A DNA stretch of 64,000 bases from a virus. The stretch is taken from the IMG/VR virus record IMGVR_UViG_3300047094_002021, positions 1 to 64,000 of that record. The stretch is one strand, 5' to 3'. Position numbers and translations under genes: made by a program. Shown piece after piece: positions 33,535 to 43,941 of the stretch (within the stretch, counting starts at the first letter, position 1; every line of letters begins with the position of its first letter). Under the pieces are notes generated by a model. That model did no database searches. It saw only the letters and a list, made by a program, of their open reading frames with translations, and was not told the origin of the DNA.

Positions 33535-36500
33535 TTATGGATTGTAACTTATAAAGCTTGCTGGAAATGTACCCAAACCATGATTCCTGCTAAGGTGGTG
33601 CACTTGTGCTAGAGTTGTCTTCCCAATAAAATAAACCCTACCGAGACTTCCATTGAAGAATGATATGTCATACATGCCAAACTCCCCTTGATTATAATAT
33701 CTAAATATTTTAAAGTCAGTAAAAGGTTGTATGCCGCTACTCGTTGGTATCGATCCATGCTTATATCGCGTAAGCGTTATTGCAATAGGATTGGGAATAT
33801 CTCTTAAGCTAATACTTGGTGCCACCGTTATAACATCTGGTCTATATGTGGTTGAATCGGTAATTGGAGCAACAGGTGGAACTGGAGTGGTATCGGGTGG
33901 AAGACTGGCAATATATGCAGCTATGGCTGCCCAGTCTATTGTCTCATCACCATCATCATCACCAGGATCACTATTATCTACTGTCTGCTGCCATATCGCT
34001 GTAATTCCATGTATGTCTATATCTCCAGTATAGGGAAATACATTTGTACTCTCTGAAACATTAGTACTGCGTCGCAAGCCAAGGTCGTCAATGGCAGATT
34101 GAGAATTTTCAACTCCTACAGTATCGTTTCTCTGTGCGGGGGTTACAGTTTCAAACCACGTTACTAATTTTTTACTTTCACCATTTATAGTTAAGGTAGC
34201 CGTACCGGAAAGATTACAACTAAATCCATATGGCAAATCTATTCCTTCAAAAGAGATATACTTTGAAGACAACTTAAATGGATACGAATTAAATCCTGAA
34301 GAAAATCCTATTAAAGAATTAAGATTTCTAGTAGAAGATGTTCCAGTAGGCCTCTCGATGAGCAGATGGGGGCCAAGCCCACCTATCTTCTGTAATGAGG
34401 GAGAGTACTTTTTGGTATAAGCAAGCAGTGGAGAATTTCCTCCGTTAGATGTTATTATCTTGTGCAGAGAATATGATGATGGTATATTTTCTGTTGAGTC
34501 TGGATTATCAACAACTTCAGCGTCTTTAAACTTAACATCAGGATTGGTGACTTCTATATAAAAAGTGACATCAGCTATATCTATCTCAGATAAAAGATTA
34601 CTCTGAATACTTACTAACTTTTCTGCCATTTGTGTCTTCAAATAGGAAAAAATGCTAGAAGTATTTGAAGATGTGTCTGTAGTTAGATTTCTAGCATAGA
34701 CGCTTTCTGATGCCGACAGTGTAACAATTTCAAATAAAACTTTTTCAGAATCCTCTAATGCTGGTGAATACATTACCCAAGATGAATCCCAGTCTGTAAC
34801 AAAATTGATTAAAGATGAAGCTGTTGTTATTTGTCTGGACGATTGTGATTTGCAATACATCCCGTAAGAAATTGCATTATACAACAACTTAAGAGGTCCT
34901 TCTAATATCGCAGAGAAAATATTATTATCATTCTCAATATTCCCGAAATGAGATGAACCACTATTATAATTTGTTACTCTTTCAGAGTATGCTGTGTCGT
35001 ATATTGAATTACAGTATGCTAATAGGTTAAAGGTAGTAGCTATAATATTACCTTTAGATAAATTATCTATACTACTAGAGGCGGGGATAATTGCCCCTAT
35101 GGGATACTGTGCAGAAGTAGTAGCTCCGGCCTTAATAAAAGCGTTGTCGTTTGCTAAGGATGAAAAGTATTTATAAGTTTTTGGCTGACTAACGTTTCCA
35201 TTCATTAATCTTGATCCAAATATTCCGTAATAGTCTTTTTCAAAAATATTATCCGAGAGAGACCATCCACCATTTTTATTAGAATCTATAAGATAGTTAG
35301 CGTCTATCATGTCAACAGTGTTCGCAGTCGCTCCATCAGACATTACTAACTGAGTTCCTGCATTTAACTTTGATGCGTCGGGGCATAGTGACAGATCTAA
35401 TATTAATGTACCAAATTTATTAGCGGTAAAATAATTAATTTTAGCTGCCTGATCAGGAGTAATTGCTGCGTCAGGAGACCACAATAAAATGTCATATTGA
35501 CCTATTTCAGATATCGAAATTGTGTCTATGTTTACTTTCCAGTAATTAGCTTGATTTTTGATTGTACCAGTTGTTGCTAAAGGATTTTCAAATCTTAAAC
35601 GAGTAAGATTAAAGGGAGAATTTTGAAGTCTATATAGGGAGTACGCATTTATGTTTACACTATTTGAATCAGTATAGAGCACTGCCGCATTTACAGTTTT
35701 TAGAACTGTGTTTGAGTTTGCATCCAACTCAACACCATAATTAACCTGATCAAAATTAAGATTTCTTTTAATTCTTCCTATTAATCTCCAGTTAAAAACT
35801 TCATAAGTTCTATAATCTTTAATAGCTTTACTGGGAACTACTACCTGATAGCCGTTCTCAATGGGTTGATTAATCAAATTTATATTAGTATATTTTTGTT
35901 CTATCTTTTTTATAGAGAAATTTTTTGAGCCATAATAGTTTGGATCAATTACAAATGACTCTTCTGGAAGTTCTTTAAAATACTTTACTGGATTTATTGT
36001 TTCTGCGTATCGAAATTGGAATCCGGATATATTGCCAGACTCATCTGCCTCAACCTTATTATACATCAACTTTAAATTAACTGGCTCTTGTGAGTCCAAG
36101 AACACTAAAACCCTATAGGGAATTTCAGAAAGAGAAGTATTGGATTCTGTTCTAAATGGTTCTAATAAAATTTTATATCTTTTTTTATTTGTAATTGTAT
36201 TGACGTAGTCTTTTCCAGACTCATCTAATACTTTTACTCCTAAATCAACGATTACATCATCATTAATATAATCGTCTAGCGATGTTAGCGCGAATACTGC
36301 TGGTGCCACTATAAAATATCTACTGACATAAAAATAATGACTAAAAGAATCAGGGCTTATGGCATCAAGATCTAAAATTTCCGAAACAGTTCGCCTGTCT
36401 ATTAGTGAGTTACTTATGGTTATATCTTGAGTTGCTATTGAGGATGACCCATTAAGCCTTCTCAAGATACCTAGCTCATCTGCATACATGATTTCTGACG

Positions 36501-36684
36501 AAGATGTTTCTTTAATTTTATTTTCTACAATAGTGCTAGAAACGTCTATAGCAGATACATTTTTTCCTGGACTAATTGACTCTGAAGTAAACCATGAAAC
36601 ATTTACGGCATCGGCTGGAACTCTAGTTCCTATTTTTGTTGCTTTTTCCTTACCAGATTCGGTTAAGTTGTTAAATATTTCCAT
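33535..36684 (-). CDS. Large virion structural protein, function not recognised
   Basis: 1049 residues, ATG with GAGGAAG upstream and overlapping the preceding stop (TAATG). Mostly beta-rich with many Ser, Asn and Tyr. Near residue 930 there is an acidic linker (DPGDDDGDETIDWAA) followed by a Pro/Thr-rich stretch, joining two parts. QYDILLWSPDAAITPDQ and RVYFIGKTTLAQVHHLS are landmarks. It lies between the 1534- and 924-residue proteins, so it is likely part of the tail fibre or wedge set. I could not match it to a family. Confidence 0.55.
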   Translation of the reverse strand: MEIFNNLTESGKEKATKIGTRVPADAVNVSWFTSESISPGKNVSAIDVSSTIVENKIKETSSSEIMYADELGILRRLNGSSSIATQDITISNSLIDRRTVSEILDLDAISPDSFSHYFYVSRYFIVAPAVFALTSLDDYINDDVIVDLGVKVLDESGKDYVNTITNKKRYKILLEPFRTESNTSLSEIPYRVLVFLDSQEPVNLKLMYNKVEADESGNISGFQFRYAETINPVKYFKELPEESFVIDPNYYGSKNFSIKKIEQKYTNINLINQPIENGYQVVVPSKAIKDYRTYEVFNWRLIGRIKRNLNFDQVNYGVELDANSNTVLKTVNAAVLYTDSNSVNINAYSLYRLQNSPFNLTRLRFENPLATTGTIKNQANYWKVNIDTISISEIGQYDILLWSPDAAITPDQAAKINYFTANKFGTLILDLSLCPDASKLNAGTQLVMSDGATANTVDMIDANYLIDSNKNGGWSLSDNIFEKDYYGIFGSRLMNGNVSQPKTYKYFSSLANDNAFIKAGATTSAQYPIGAIIPASSSIDNLSKGNIIATTFNLLAYCNSIYDTAYSERVTNYNSGSSHFGNIENDNNIFSAILEGPLKLLYNAISYGMYCKSQSSRQITTASSLINFVTDWDSSWVMYSPALEDSEKVLFEIVTLSASESVYARNLTTDTSSNTSSIFSYLKTQMAEKLVSIQSNLLSEIDIADVTFYIEVTNPDVKFKDAEVVDNPDSTENIPSSYSLHKIITSNGGNSPLLAYTKKYSPSLQKIGGLGPHLLIERPTGTSSTRNLNSLIGFSSGFNSYPFKLSSKYISFEGIDLPYGFSCNLSGTATLTINGESKKLVTWFETVTPAQRNDTVGVENSQSAIDDLGLRRSTNVSESTNVFPYTGDIDIHGITAIWQQTVDNSDPGDDDGDETIDWAAIAAYIASLPPDTTPVPPVAPITDSTTYRPDVITVAPSISLRDIPNPIAITLTRYKHGSIPTSSGIQPFTDFKIFRYYNQGEFGMYDISFFNGSLGRVYFIGKTTLAQVHHLSRNHGLGTFPASFISYNP

Positions 36685-39600
36685 TATTCTTCCTCGTGAT
36701 CCGGATGCAGTAGGGAGTAATCAGATATATAGTACGGAGTGGATCCCATCAAACCCATTTGATATTGATCGTATCTGTTTAGTGGAACCCATTTTGGAGG
36801 TGACCAATTTGGTGTCGAGTTATATGAGTATATAATTTCTGCATCAGCGTGACTATAGGCAAACTGGGGGGTTGCCAGTATTTGCGAGCCCTCTTGCCTA
36901 TTAATCGTATATATGTTCGGTAGCGGAATATCATTCTCATAGCTATACTGGATGGAATCATATGATTCATGCCAATAGATAACGTCTCCAGATATAGTAA
37001 CGTCATTAGAGGAAAGAACCTCTCCACTGGAAGTTAAAATAGATGTAACAGCCTCTGGATTAGAAACATTAACACGAGCAAACCAGTAACCTGGCGTACT
37101 TGAATCATTGGCTGTAATCGCATTTGATATAGTAAATTCTCCATTAGAATCAGTATTCACTACGTAATCAGGCGTAGCAGCAAAGAGATTCTTTAATGTT
37201 CTTCCAGTGTTCCATGAAAGTTGGATCTGATTATTGAATGGCTTATTCTTCCAATATACTTTTCCGGATATTGATAACTTGCTGATTCCATCGGCATTTA
37301 CGCTGAGGTCAGATGCTGCTGCCTTAACTGATAGATTAAATGGATCGTTTCTATTTACATTAAACGGGACGCTAAGGGCATAACCCTCTGAGGAGCTGTT
37401 GGGTCCACCATTTGGCGTGCTCAATCCTACTCCAACGATATTGATAATACTTTCGCTATATATTGCTGGTATGTCACCGTTGTATCTAATTACAGATGTA
37501 GCCAAACCATTATCGCTAGTCGTGACATATGAAGGAGTGGCCGAAATTACATCTCCCGATATAGCAAATGTCTGGCCTGGCTTTAGGTTCTTTTCATTAT
37601 CGTAAGACACCAAAGATAGGTACATTAGATCTGAAGTAGAATCAGAAATATATGCTGGCGATAAATAAGCTTCCACATGAGAGAATGGATAATCCTGATC
37701 ACTCACATATATGTAGCCTTCATCTATTGGATTTGCTGATGAACTTAAAGATAGATCTATAGGATATGTATTGTCATTTATCGAATTTTCATAAGTAATA
37801 TGATATACAGAATCAACATTTGGCGTTGCGCTAAAATATATGATTGAATTATATTCATCATTAGCGAGGCTATAAACATCGCTATCAAGATACCATGCGT
37901 TATTAGCCTTATATGATACTAGGTATTCCCTATCGTACACTAACGGTGTGGCACCTGTGTCCATTTTGACCCGATTAGATTCTACAACAATCGGCTCTAC
38001 CATTTGTTTGCCGGTATAATTATCAATGATTGATACATTTAAAATATCTTCATACGCTAGATAAATTATTTGATCAGCACTGGCGTTCACTATTTCACTA
38101 TTCTGAAAAGTTAACTTTCCAGGAGTAGCGGCGTCTTCGAAAACAATATTTCTATAGCTCTGACCATTAACATCTACAAGTACGGGTGCGCCATTCCTAG
38201 GTGTATTCGAAAGATTAATATTAAAAAATCTTCCAGTAGAAGATTCTGTTACTGGATTTGCATATATGTAATAATCATTTTCATCTAGGTACATCCAGCC
38301 TGTATGAAGTGCTGATCGCTGCTCTTCAATTAAGAATCTATCTTTTTTAGCATGTATGTCTACTGACATTTCAATTTCTTGGCTAAAAGAAGAATTCAGA
38401 TCGCTTAGGAGTCTGTTTCGAGATTCTGCATAAGCTTCTATTTCATCTTGTCCAGTATCAAATGTTGCATCTTTTATTATATAGACATCATTTTCGATAA
38501 GACCAAAAGAACTTTTGTCCAAATATATCTTACTTAAAAAAGAATCAGTATTGAAGTAAGAGTTAGATTCATTTTCGCTTGATTCATAAACATTATCTAA
38601 TGAATCTATGTATCCACTAAAAAGATTAGGAGTTGTTTGAGCCGTAAATGATTCATAGGTATCAAAATATATTGGATAATAATTTGATGTAGCTGACTCG
38701 ATTAGTAGATAGTGCGGTGTTGCTGCATAATTAATTGTAGCAGAATCAAAATAATCAGCTGCCCCCAATGACACATCTAAAGAATCAAAAGGTTGCCATA
38801 ATATATTTGGAGAAGATGAAACTAAATATTGCGAGTTGTCATCTGGATTTATAGTTCTTCCGCCAATAATTCCTGATTCTATATCTTCTGCTCCAAAATA
38901 TCCTAGGCCATTTGGGGCTTCAACGTTTACATAAAGGTACTGAGGAGTAGCACTCGGGGGCAAAATGACTCTATCTAGCAAATCATTTACATAAATAGAC
39001 TTTGTTGAGGTACCTAAGATGGAAGGATCATTTTGCGGATTCAGACTAAAGGTATTTTTTAATATATTGGTATTTAAAGATACTACTTTTGTTGCGTAGT
39101 TTGTAGATCCAATTTTTATGTTTGCATCTTGTGGGCGCCTATTTGGAGTGGCCATTGATGTGTAGGAATTGGCAGCTGGGTTAGTATAGTAATTTGGAGT
39201 ACTCGTAGTAAAGGAGGCCCAATAGCTTGCAGTCGCAAGGGAAGTATCATATGCTTGAGAGACATAATTCCATCCGCCATTTGAGAAGACTATCTTTACT
39301 GAAGAAGCGTCATTAAAGGTAATGTTATTAGTTATGGGAGATGCATGGGTGTTTAGGTAGATCTGATTATATATTTTATCTTTGAATACCACATCAGGAA
39401 CTGTGTTACCTTCCTGATCAAATATTCTAATATAGTTAAATTCAGGACTAGCAGAACTTGTAGCTGGAAATCTATTTCCAACATAAAAATCATCTCTATT
39501 GCTATAGTTTAAATTTGAATAGAATGTAGAAGGAGTAGCATAGTTGTCATGTGGCGGCATTATTATTTCATATGTTAATCCAACTCCAACATCCTGAACT

Positions 39601-41288
39601 ACTCCAGATTTTCTTCTGCCGGCTTCGTAATCCTGAACAGTTCTTAAGTAGTTAACATACCATGAATAGTCTACAAGGATTGGCGTGTAGGCGTACTCTA
39701 TCCCGGTTTTATGCACTCCGGCTATAGACATTGACCCATCGAATGATATGGTGGATTTCTCTAGCGATTCTAGAATAAATCTTCCGTCAGAAAAATCTCC
39801 GATACCTGGCTGATAATATTCTGACAGTGGAGATGTACCTATGTCATATATAGCAGGTATTCTAGCGACACCTTCGCCATCTAATCCGGAGTAGTCCCAA
39901 GTTCCCTCGCCCCATCTAACGTATCCTATATTGGATGGATACCTACTATTTAGATCATTTACTAAATCTTTGAAGATTTTTTCTGGCCTACCAGAAGGTG
40001 AAAAGTACGGTGTTGTTTTTTCTAAGTCTGAAATTTCATATATACCTGGAAAAGATTGAGTGCTAGCAGAGTTTACATCTAGGCCGTAAGCATTCCAAAT
40101 GTCTAACTCTCTTCTCAGTGTTCTCTTTAGGCCGTCGGCATAGATTGCTGGAACATTTTGTGAAACATCTAATATTCTTTTTTTGTATCTAGAATTAGTT
40201 TCTTTATATAGTCTTTGTAAGCCTGTTTTTGCGCCAAACTCATCAAAATCGTTAAAGATGTTAACTGCGTACTGCTCGTAGGGAGATCCGTTAATTAATA
40301 ATGAGACATATTCTCTCATCATGAGAATTTGCTTATCTATTGCATTGTAGTAATAAACGTGATCTGTTATTTTACTTCTATGAAAATCTGCCAAAGAGTT
40401 TACTGGTACAACATTAACGTCATCTCCAACGACAGTCTGAAGATTGGTTGGAGTATCGTACGATACGAAAGCCCAAGCGAGCATGTCTTCGTCGGCGCTA
40501 TTGATAAATGCGTTGATGTCTCTCAAGTCCATTTGTGAAACTATGTCATCTATATTTTCCTGGACTAATGCTGTCAGGAATTTACCGCCTGTAGATTCAG
40601 GAATGGCTAGAGAGGGCGTAGCAGGCTCTAGGGAGTCATCAAATAGCTTTGTCCATGTTGGGAATCTTCTTAAGATATTCCTTGCTACAGTCGAAACTAC
40701 TGGAGATGTAGGCTCATGTATGCCTATTTCCAAATAAAATAATAGTCCTAAATTTGAAACATCTAAGTTTTCGGAAAATATTTCAAGTTCTATTTTTATC
40801 CATGGTTTAGAATTTCTAATAAATATAACATTAGAATCAAATGACAGAGAGGACTTTAACCATGGCCCATTTTCTACATCAGATTCATGAATCTGGATAT
40901 TGAAAGACGGAGTCTCAAGTCCTTGCGTATTAGTGAAAGTGTGCTTATAAGCTAGTATGTCTATTCTTGAGCTAGTGTCCAAAAAGCGTAGCAGGTCGGG
41001 CGTAGCGGGCTCATAGACTATTTCTCCAACGTTAGTTACATACACCACATTAGAGCTAAGGGGTGTAGATGATTCCTGAGAATAGGAAGGCGAAGTAACT
41101 TCGGTACCAACGTAAGTATTGTCTCCGATTAAATTAAGACCATAGCGAGACCTGGTGTAGGAGTAGTTCTTATATTGACTATTGCTATACAGGTTTACGG
41201 CGTTACTTGTCCATAGGGGATTTCCTGTTAAAGCGTTAGATGTCTTGACGAAATCTCCGCTTTTAAAAAGTAACAAGTATTGCTTCAT
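36684..41288 (-). CDS. Very large tail/fibre protein with Ig-like region and recurrent Ala-Thr-Pro
   Basis: 1534 residues, start MKQYLLLFKSGDF with GAGGAT upstream. The N-terminal 600 residues are mixed with helical parts (GLKRTLRRELDIWNAYGL). The C-terminal part is beta-rich, with an Ig-like/invasin-type repeat around residues 1280-1420 (LSVNADGISKLSISGKVYW, NTDSNGEFTISNAITAN). The tripeptide Ala-Thr-Pro occurs 12 times, and Ser-Thr-Pro six more, at apparent loop ends. Structural role is inferred; the first gene after the baseplate J gene and a likely promoter region. Confidence 0.62.
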   Translation of the reverse strand: MKQYLLLFKSGDFVKTSNALTGNPLWTSNAVNLYSNSQYKNYSYTRSRYGLNLIGDNTYVGTEVTSPSYSQESSTPLSSNVVYVTNVGEIVYEPATPDLLRFLDTSSRIDILAYKHTFTNTQGLETPSFNIQIHESDVENGPWLKSSLSFDSNVIFIRNSKPWIKIELEIFSENLDVSNLGLLFYLEIGIHEPTSPVVSTVARNILRRFPTWTKLFDDSLEPATPSLAIPESTGGKFLTALVQENIDDIVSQMDLRDINAFINSADEDMLAWAFVSYDTPTNLQTVVGDDVNVVPVNSLADFHRSKITDHVYYYNAIDKQILMMREYVSLLINGSPYEQYAVNIFNDFDEFGAKTGLQRLYKETNSRYKKRILDVSQNVPAIYADGLKRTLRRELDIWNAYGLDVNSASTQSFPGIYEISDLEKTTPYFSPSGRPEKIFKDLVNDLNSRYPSNIGYVRWGEGTWDYSGLDGEGVARIPAIYDIGTSPLSEYYQPGIGDFSDGRFILESLEKSTISFDGSMSIAGVHKTGIEYAYTPILVDYSWYVNYLRTVQDYEAGRRKSGVVQDVGVGLTYEIIMPPHDNYATPSTFYSNLNYSNRDDFYVGNRFPATSSASPEFNYIRIFDQEGNTVPDVVFKDKIYNQIYLNTHASPITNNITFNDASSVKIVFSNGGWNYVSQAYDTSLATASYWASFTTSTPNYYTNPAANSYTSMATPNRRPQDANIKIGSTNYATKVVSLNTNILKNTFSLNPQNDPSILGTSTKSIYVNDLLDRVILPPSATPQYLYVNVEAPNGLGYFGAEDIESGIIGGRTINPDDNSQYLVSSSPNILWQPFDSLDVSLGAADYFDSATINYAATPHYLLIESATSNYYPIYFDTYESFTAQTTPNLFSGYIDSLDNVYESSENESNSYFNTDSFLSKIYLDKSSFGLIENDVYIIKDATFDTGQDEIEAYAESRNRLLSDLNSSFSQEIEMSVDIHAKKDRFLIEEQRSALHTGWMYLDENDYYIYANPVTESSTGRFFNINLSNTPRNGAPVLVDVNGQSYRNIVFEDAATPGKLTFQNSEIVNASADQIIYLAYEDILNVSIIDNYTGKQMVEPIVVESNRVKMDTGATPLVYDREYLVSYKANNAWYLDSDVYSLANDEYNSIIYFSATPNVDSVYHITYENSINDNTYPIDLSLSSSANPIDEGYIYVSDQDYPFSHVEAYLSPAYISDSTSDLMYLSLVSYDNEKNLKPGQTFAISGDVISATPSYVTTSDNGLATSVIRYNGDIPAIYSESIINIVGVGLSTPNGGPNSSSEGYALSVPFNVNRNDPFNLSVKAAASDLSVNADGISKLSISGKVYWKNKPFNNQIQLSWNTGRTLKNLFAATPDYVVNTDSNGEFTISNAITANDSSTPGYWFARVNVSNPEAVTSILTSSGEVLSSNDVTISGDVIYWHESYDSIQYSYENDIPLPNIYTINRQEGSQILATPQFAYSHADAEIIYSYNSTPNWSPPKWVPLNRYDQYQMGLMGSTPYYISDYSLLHPDHEEE

Positions 41289-41316
41289 TTAATCCTCAGT
41301 TTAATTAAAGTTATTG

Positions 41317-41341
41317 TATAAATAAAATATATTTATTTATA
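41317..41341. promoter_or_regulatory. AT-rich inverted repeat containing TATAAATA, candidate late promoter or operator
   Basis: Ten-base perfect arms TATAAATAAA and TTTATTTATA flank an ATATA centre. TATAAATA (the T4 late-promoter core) reads on both strands. The element lies within the 63-base gap between the J gene and the 1534-residue gene start, one of the larger gaps of the tail module. Because the phage carries a sigma-like factor, a special late promoter is possible, but AT-rich sequence makes chance matches common. Confidence 0.35.
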
Positions 41342-41351
41342 TAGCTTATTT

Positions 41352-42521
41352 TTAATAAGTTGCAGATCCCATTATAACAGAATTTATAGTGACAGTTCCA
41401 GCGGAAACATATTTTTTAATGCCTTCTAAGGAAAAATCTTGTATAGACAATTCCTTGCCATCCGCTGTGAGACTTGAAACAATTGCACTTCTGATGTAGT
41501 CAGACGATCTATTGATTTGGGCTTCAATTTCCTTTATGGATACCGAGTCTCCAATAGTCAATGAATTTAAATACCTCTTAATGAATAAAGATGCCTGATT
41601 TTTAATGCCAGAAGATAAGGTTTCAGATACGCCCATGGGAATTCTGATCGTAGCACCAACTGATACTGTTACCTTTTCGGCTATTCGAATATTTAGCTTA
41701 ATGCCGACGGGCTTAACTGCATTAACTGCTATCAAAACGTTTTGTGGAAGATTACTTAAACCACTTGTAGTCTCTGGCACAACTACAACATCGCAAGATC
41801 CAATTCCATACGATCCTTCTCTAATTCTTACATCCCTTACTCCTCTTACGGCGAGGGCAGCAAACCTTACCGACTCAGCGCTTCCTATGGCTTTTGACTT
41901 AATCGAGGCAATTATTCTTCTTCTAAAGTTGGAGTCAGATTCTGAATTTATATTGGAATATACTTCCTTAGGATTATTGCAAAATAGTATTACTCCAGCT
42001 GGAGAAAAGAAGTTATGCTTTGTTAAGGAGTTAACTGGAGCGACATAGGCGTTGTCGGAAAAGTTTGGTTCCACCCTACCATAAGCCCTAGTGGACCCAA
42101 CCGGAATAACTACATCTCCAGCTAATTTAAAGCCATATTGTGTAGAGATAAAGTTAGACACATCATTGTATACTAATACGCCTTTTGGTATTGTAATTGA
42201 TGTACTATGGGCTTTATCTATGAAGAATTCTATATTGAATGATTGCCTGTCTTCAGAGGCATACTCTGTTATGCTCTTTCTTGAAATCCCATAAAGGTCG
42301 CCAATAAGATCTAAGTTTCTACCGGATGCGCTAGACAAATTACTTTGATTTATATTAAATTTTAATGCCTCATAAAGATCTGACACTTCAGAGCTAAACG
42401 CCTCAGCAAATGCCCTGGCAATAGACCCTGGATAGACTGCAGATATTCCTGCATCTTTCTGTAAAGAATTTAATATATTTATTAATATATCTGACTTGCT
42501 CTTAATACCGTAAACAGACAT
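41352..42521 (-). CDS. Baseplate J-like protein (gp6-like wedge)
   Basis: 389 residues. The N-terminal half has SKSDILINILNSL, a VYPGSIARAFAEAFSSEVSD stretch and SGRNLDLIGDLYGISR, the pattern of Mu gpJ/T4 gp6 family proteins; ESDSNFRRRIIASIKSKAIG and VRDVRIREG in the second half agree. It forms the ring of the baseplate wedge. Upstream in reading direction lies the gp25-like gene, the usual order in contractile tails. Family call confident. Confidence 0.88.
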   Translation of the reverse strand: MSVYGIKSKSDILINILNSLQKDAGISAVYPGSIARAFAEAFSSEVSDLYEALKFNINQSNLSSASGRNLDLIGDLYGISRKSITEYASEDRQSFNIEFFIDKAHSTSITIPKGVLVYNDVSNFISTQYGFKLAGDVVIPVGSTRAYGRVEPNFSDNAYVAPVNSLTKHNFFSPAGVILFCNNPKEVYSNINSESDSNFRRRIIASIKSKAIGSAESVRFAALAVRGVRDVRIREGSYGIGSCDVVVVPETTSGLSNLPQNVLIAVNAVKPVGIKLNIRIAEKVTVSVGATIRIPMGVSETLSSGIKNQASLFIKRYLNSLTIGDSVSIKEIEAQINRSSDYIRSAIVSSLTADGKELSIQDFSLEGIKKYVSAGTVTINSVIMGSATY

Positions 42522-42524
42522 TTA

Positions 42525-42905
42525 TTAATCTCCTAGATTTTGACTTACTGATAAAATTATGGGCTCATCTATATCTGACACTATATGAATATCAAACTTA
42601 ATAGTATCCTTACTGGTTGGGACTGCGGTTATCTTAATATTGCGCCCCTTGAAAAGCCCCTCCCTTTGAAGGCCAGCTCGAATAAGATTTTTTCCAAATT
42701 CCGCTGTTTCCTTTGTTTGTGGCAATCCGTAAAGTCTAGACAGATCTATACCAAGCTGAGGATATATATAAAAGTCTCCAGGCTCTGTCATCAATCTTAA
42801 GTAGATTTGTTGTATATCTTCCTGCATAGACGATGGAGCTAAGGATAAGTCTTTATTTCCATTGATGAGAAAGTCTCCATTTAAAGTAAAATATAGGTCA
42901 CTCAT
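42525..42905 (-). CDS. gp25-like baseplate wedge protein
   Basis: 126 residues. FTLNGDFLINGNKDLSL, QEDIQQIYLRLMTEPGDFYI and YPQLGIDLSRLYG, with GRNIKITAVP near the end, are the blocks of the T4 gp25 / gpW family. It links inner baseplate and sheath and is one of the most conserved contractile-tail parts. Start overlaps the previous gene by eight bases. Confidence 0.88.
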   Translation of the reverse strand: MSDLYFTLNGDFLINGNKDLSLAPSSMQEDIQQIYLRLMTEPGDFYIYPQLGIDLSRLYGLPQTKETAEFGKNLIRAGLQREGLFKGRNIKITAVPTSKDTIKFDIHIVSDIDEPIILSVSQNLGD

Positions 42906-43542
42906 TAATTTCCTCTAATGCTAACTGATGTGCTTGTTCGAAAGATGCTCCATCCTTCATGAGATTTATCATGTACAGGATATGCTCTTTAGAATAGTCA
43001 GATTGATATATCTCCAATAGTCCTATTTGTTCGTTTGTCAGTCCATCTATGCTATATTCTGACTGATAATTCTGCTTAAGAGGGTCTATTGATGGGGCAA
43101 ATCCATATTCACCTGTTATAGTAATAGGTTTTTGCTTTTCTTCCTGATCATATTTTTTAGCTGAATCTAAATAATAACTAACGCCATTTTGTGCAGAATG
43201 TATCAAATTATGATTTATTTTAACTAAAGTTGGCTCAATATAGGATGAGGCTGCGTAGTTAAAATTGTAGCTATTCCACCTAAGGCCGTCTTCTTTTGTG
43301 TTAATTCGAACAGAATCTCCAAAAAAAGAAATAGATTTTGACCTTGCGCTGATTATTATTCCTATCCCTGGCGCAGCAAAAATCTCTATATCGCCTTGAT
43401 CATTTAGTCTTATAAAGCTAGATAGGTCCGGATGACTTAAACCTACCTCTCTGTCGGAAAACTCTTTTCTTTTTTTTATCTCAGACGATACTGGTATGGG
43501 GGAATCTTGGTAGTTTATTTTATTTATTGATTGCCTGCTCAT
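42898..43542 (-). CDS. Baseplate-associated protein of unknown family
   Basis: 214 residues. DIEIFAAPGIGIIISARSKS is a beta-hairpin-like stretch and the C-terminus is helical and acidic (DGASFEQAHQLALEEINE). It sits between the spike-like and gp25-like genes, the site where phages often carry a small baseplate or hub component. Overlaps both neighbours by few bases. Confidence 0.6.
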   Translation of the reverse strand: MSRQSINKINYQDSPIPVSSEIKKRKEFSDREVGLSHPDLSSFIRLNDQGDIEIFAAPGIGIIISARSKSISFFGDSVRINTKEDGLRWNSYNFNYAASSYIEPTLVKINHNLIHSAQNGVSYYLDSAKKYDQEEKQKPITITGEYGFAPSIDPLKQNYQSEYSIDGLTNEQIGLLEIYQSDYSKEHILYMINLMKDGASFEQAHQLALEEINE

Positions 43543-43910
43543 TAGTGAACCATAAACCTTGGTACTCCTGTATTGACCCTATACTGATATGCTCTATTGT
43601 ATCCAGAATTTGTATCATCATAGTAATTAATTATATAAGGTCTAGATTCATTATTGTCTCTAAAGCCTATCAGGCATCTTGAGCCCGGGACTGGCGCTAC
43701 TACTTGAACGCCCCTTAGACTGGGACAAACTACATCTTTAACTATATTTCCTAGATTTTCAGAATACTGATCTTCCAATACTACAACCGCAGTGTTGCTA
43801 ATATTACTATAGGACATGATAACTCCAGGCCTCGTCTTGGCCTTTTGCATTTCGGACAAATTAATTTGGTCCTGTATTTTTTTATCAAACTTTGGATAAT
43901 TAACTGGCAT
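43542..43910 (-). CDS. Spike/OB-fold baseplate protein (gpV/gp5 N-terminal-like)
   Basis: 122 residues, AAGGAG before the ATG. The OB-fold pattern of phage spike proteins is visible: RPGVIMSYSNISNTAVVVLE, then VVCPSLRGVQVVAPVPGSRC and LIGFRDNNESRPYIINYYDD. It would plug or extend the central spike of the baseplate. The gene lacks a lysozyme or needle extension, so those functions are on other proteins, here probably the 744-residue lysin upstream. Confidence 0.75.
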   Translation of the reverse strand: MPVNYPKFDKKIQDQINLSEMQKAKTRPGVIMSYSNISNTAVVVLEDQYSENLGNIVKDVVCPSLRGVQVVAPVPGSRCLIGFRDNNESRPYIINYYDDTNSGYNRAYQYRVNTGVPRFMVH

Positions 43911-43941
43911 AAAAAATCTCCTTATTCATAAACTATAATAC

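Noticed and set aside
36779-37027. Minus-strand open frame of 82 codons inside the 1534-residue gene
   Set aside because: It overlaps the real gene in another frame and has no start signal.
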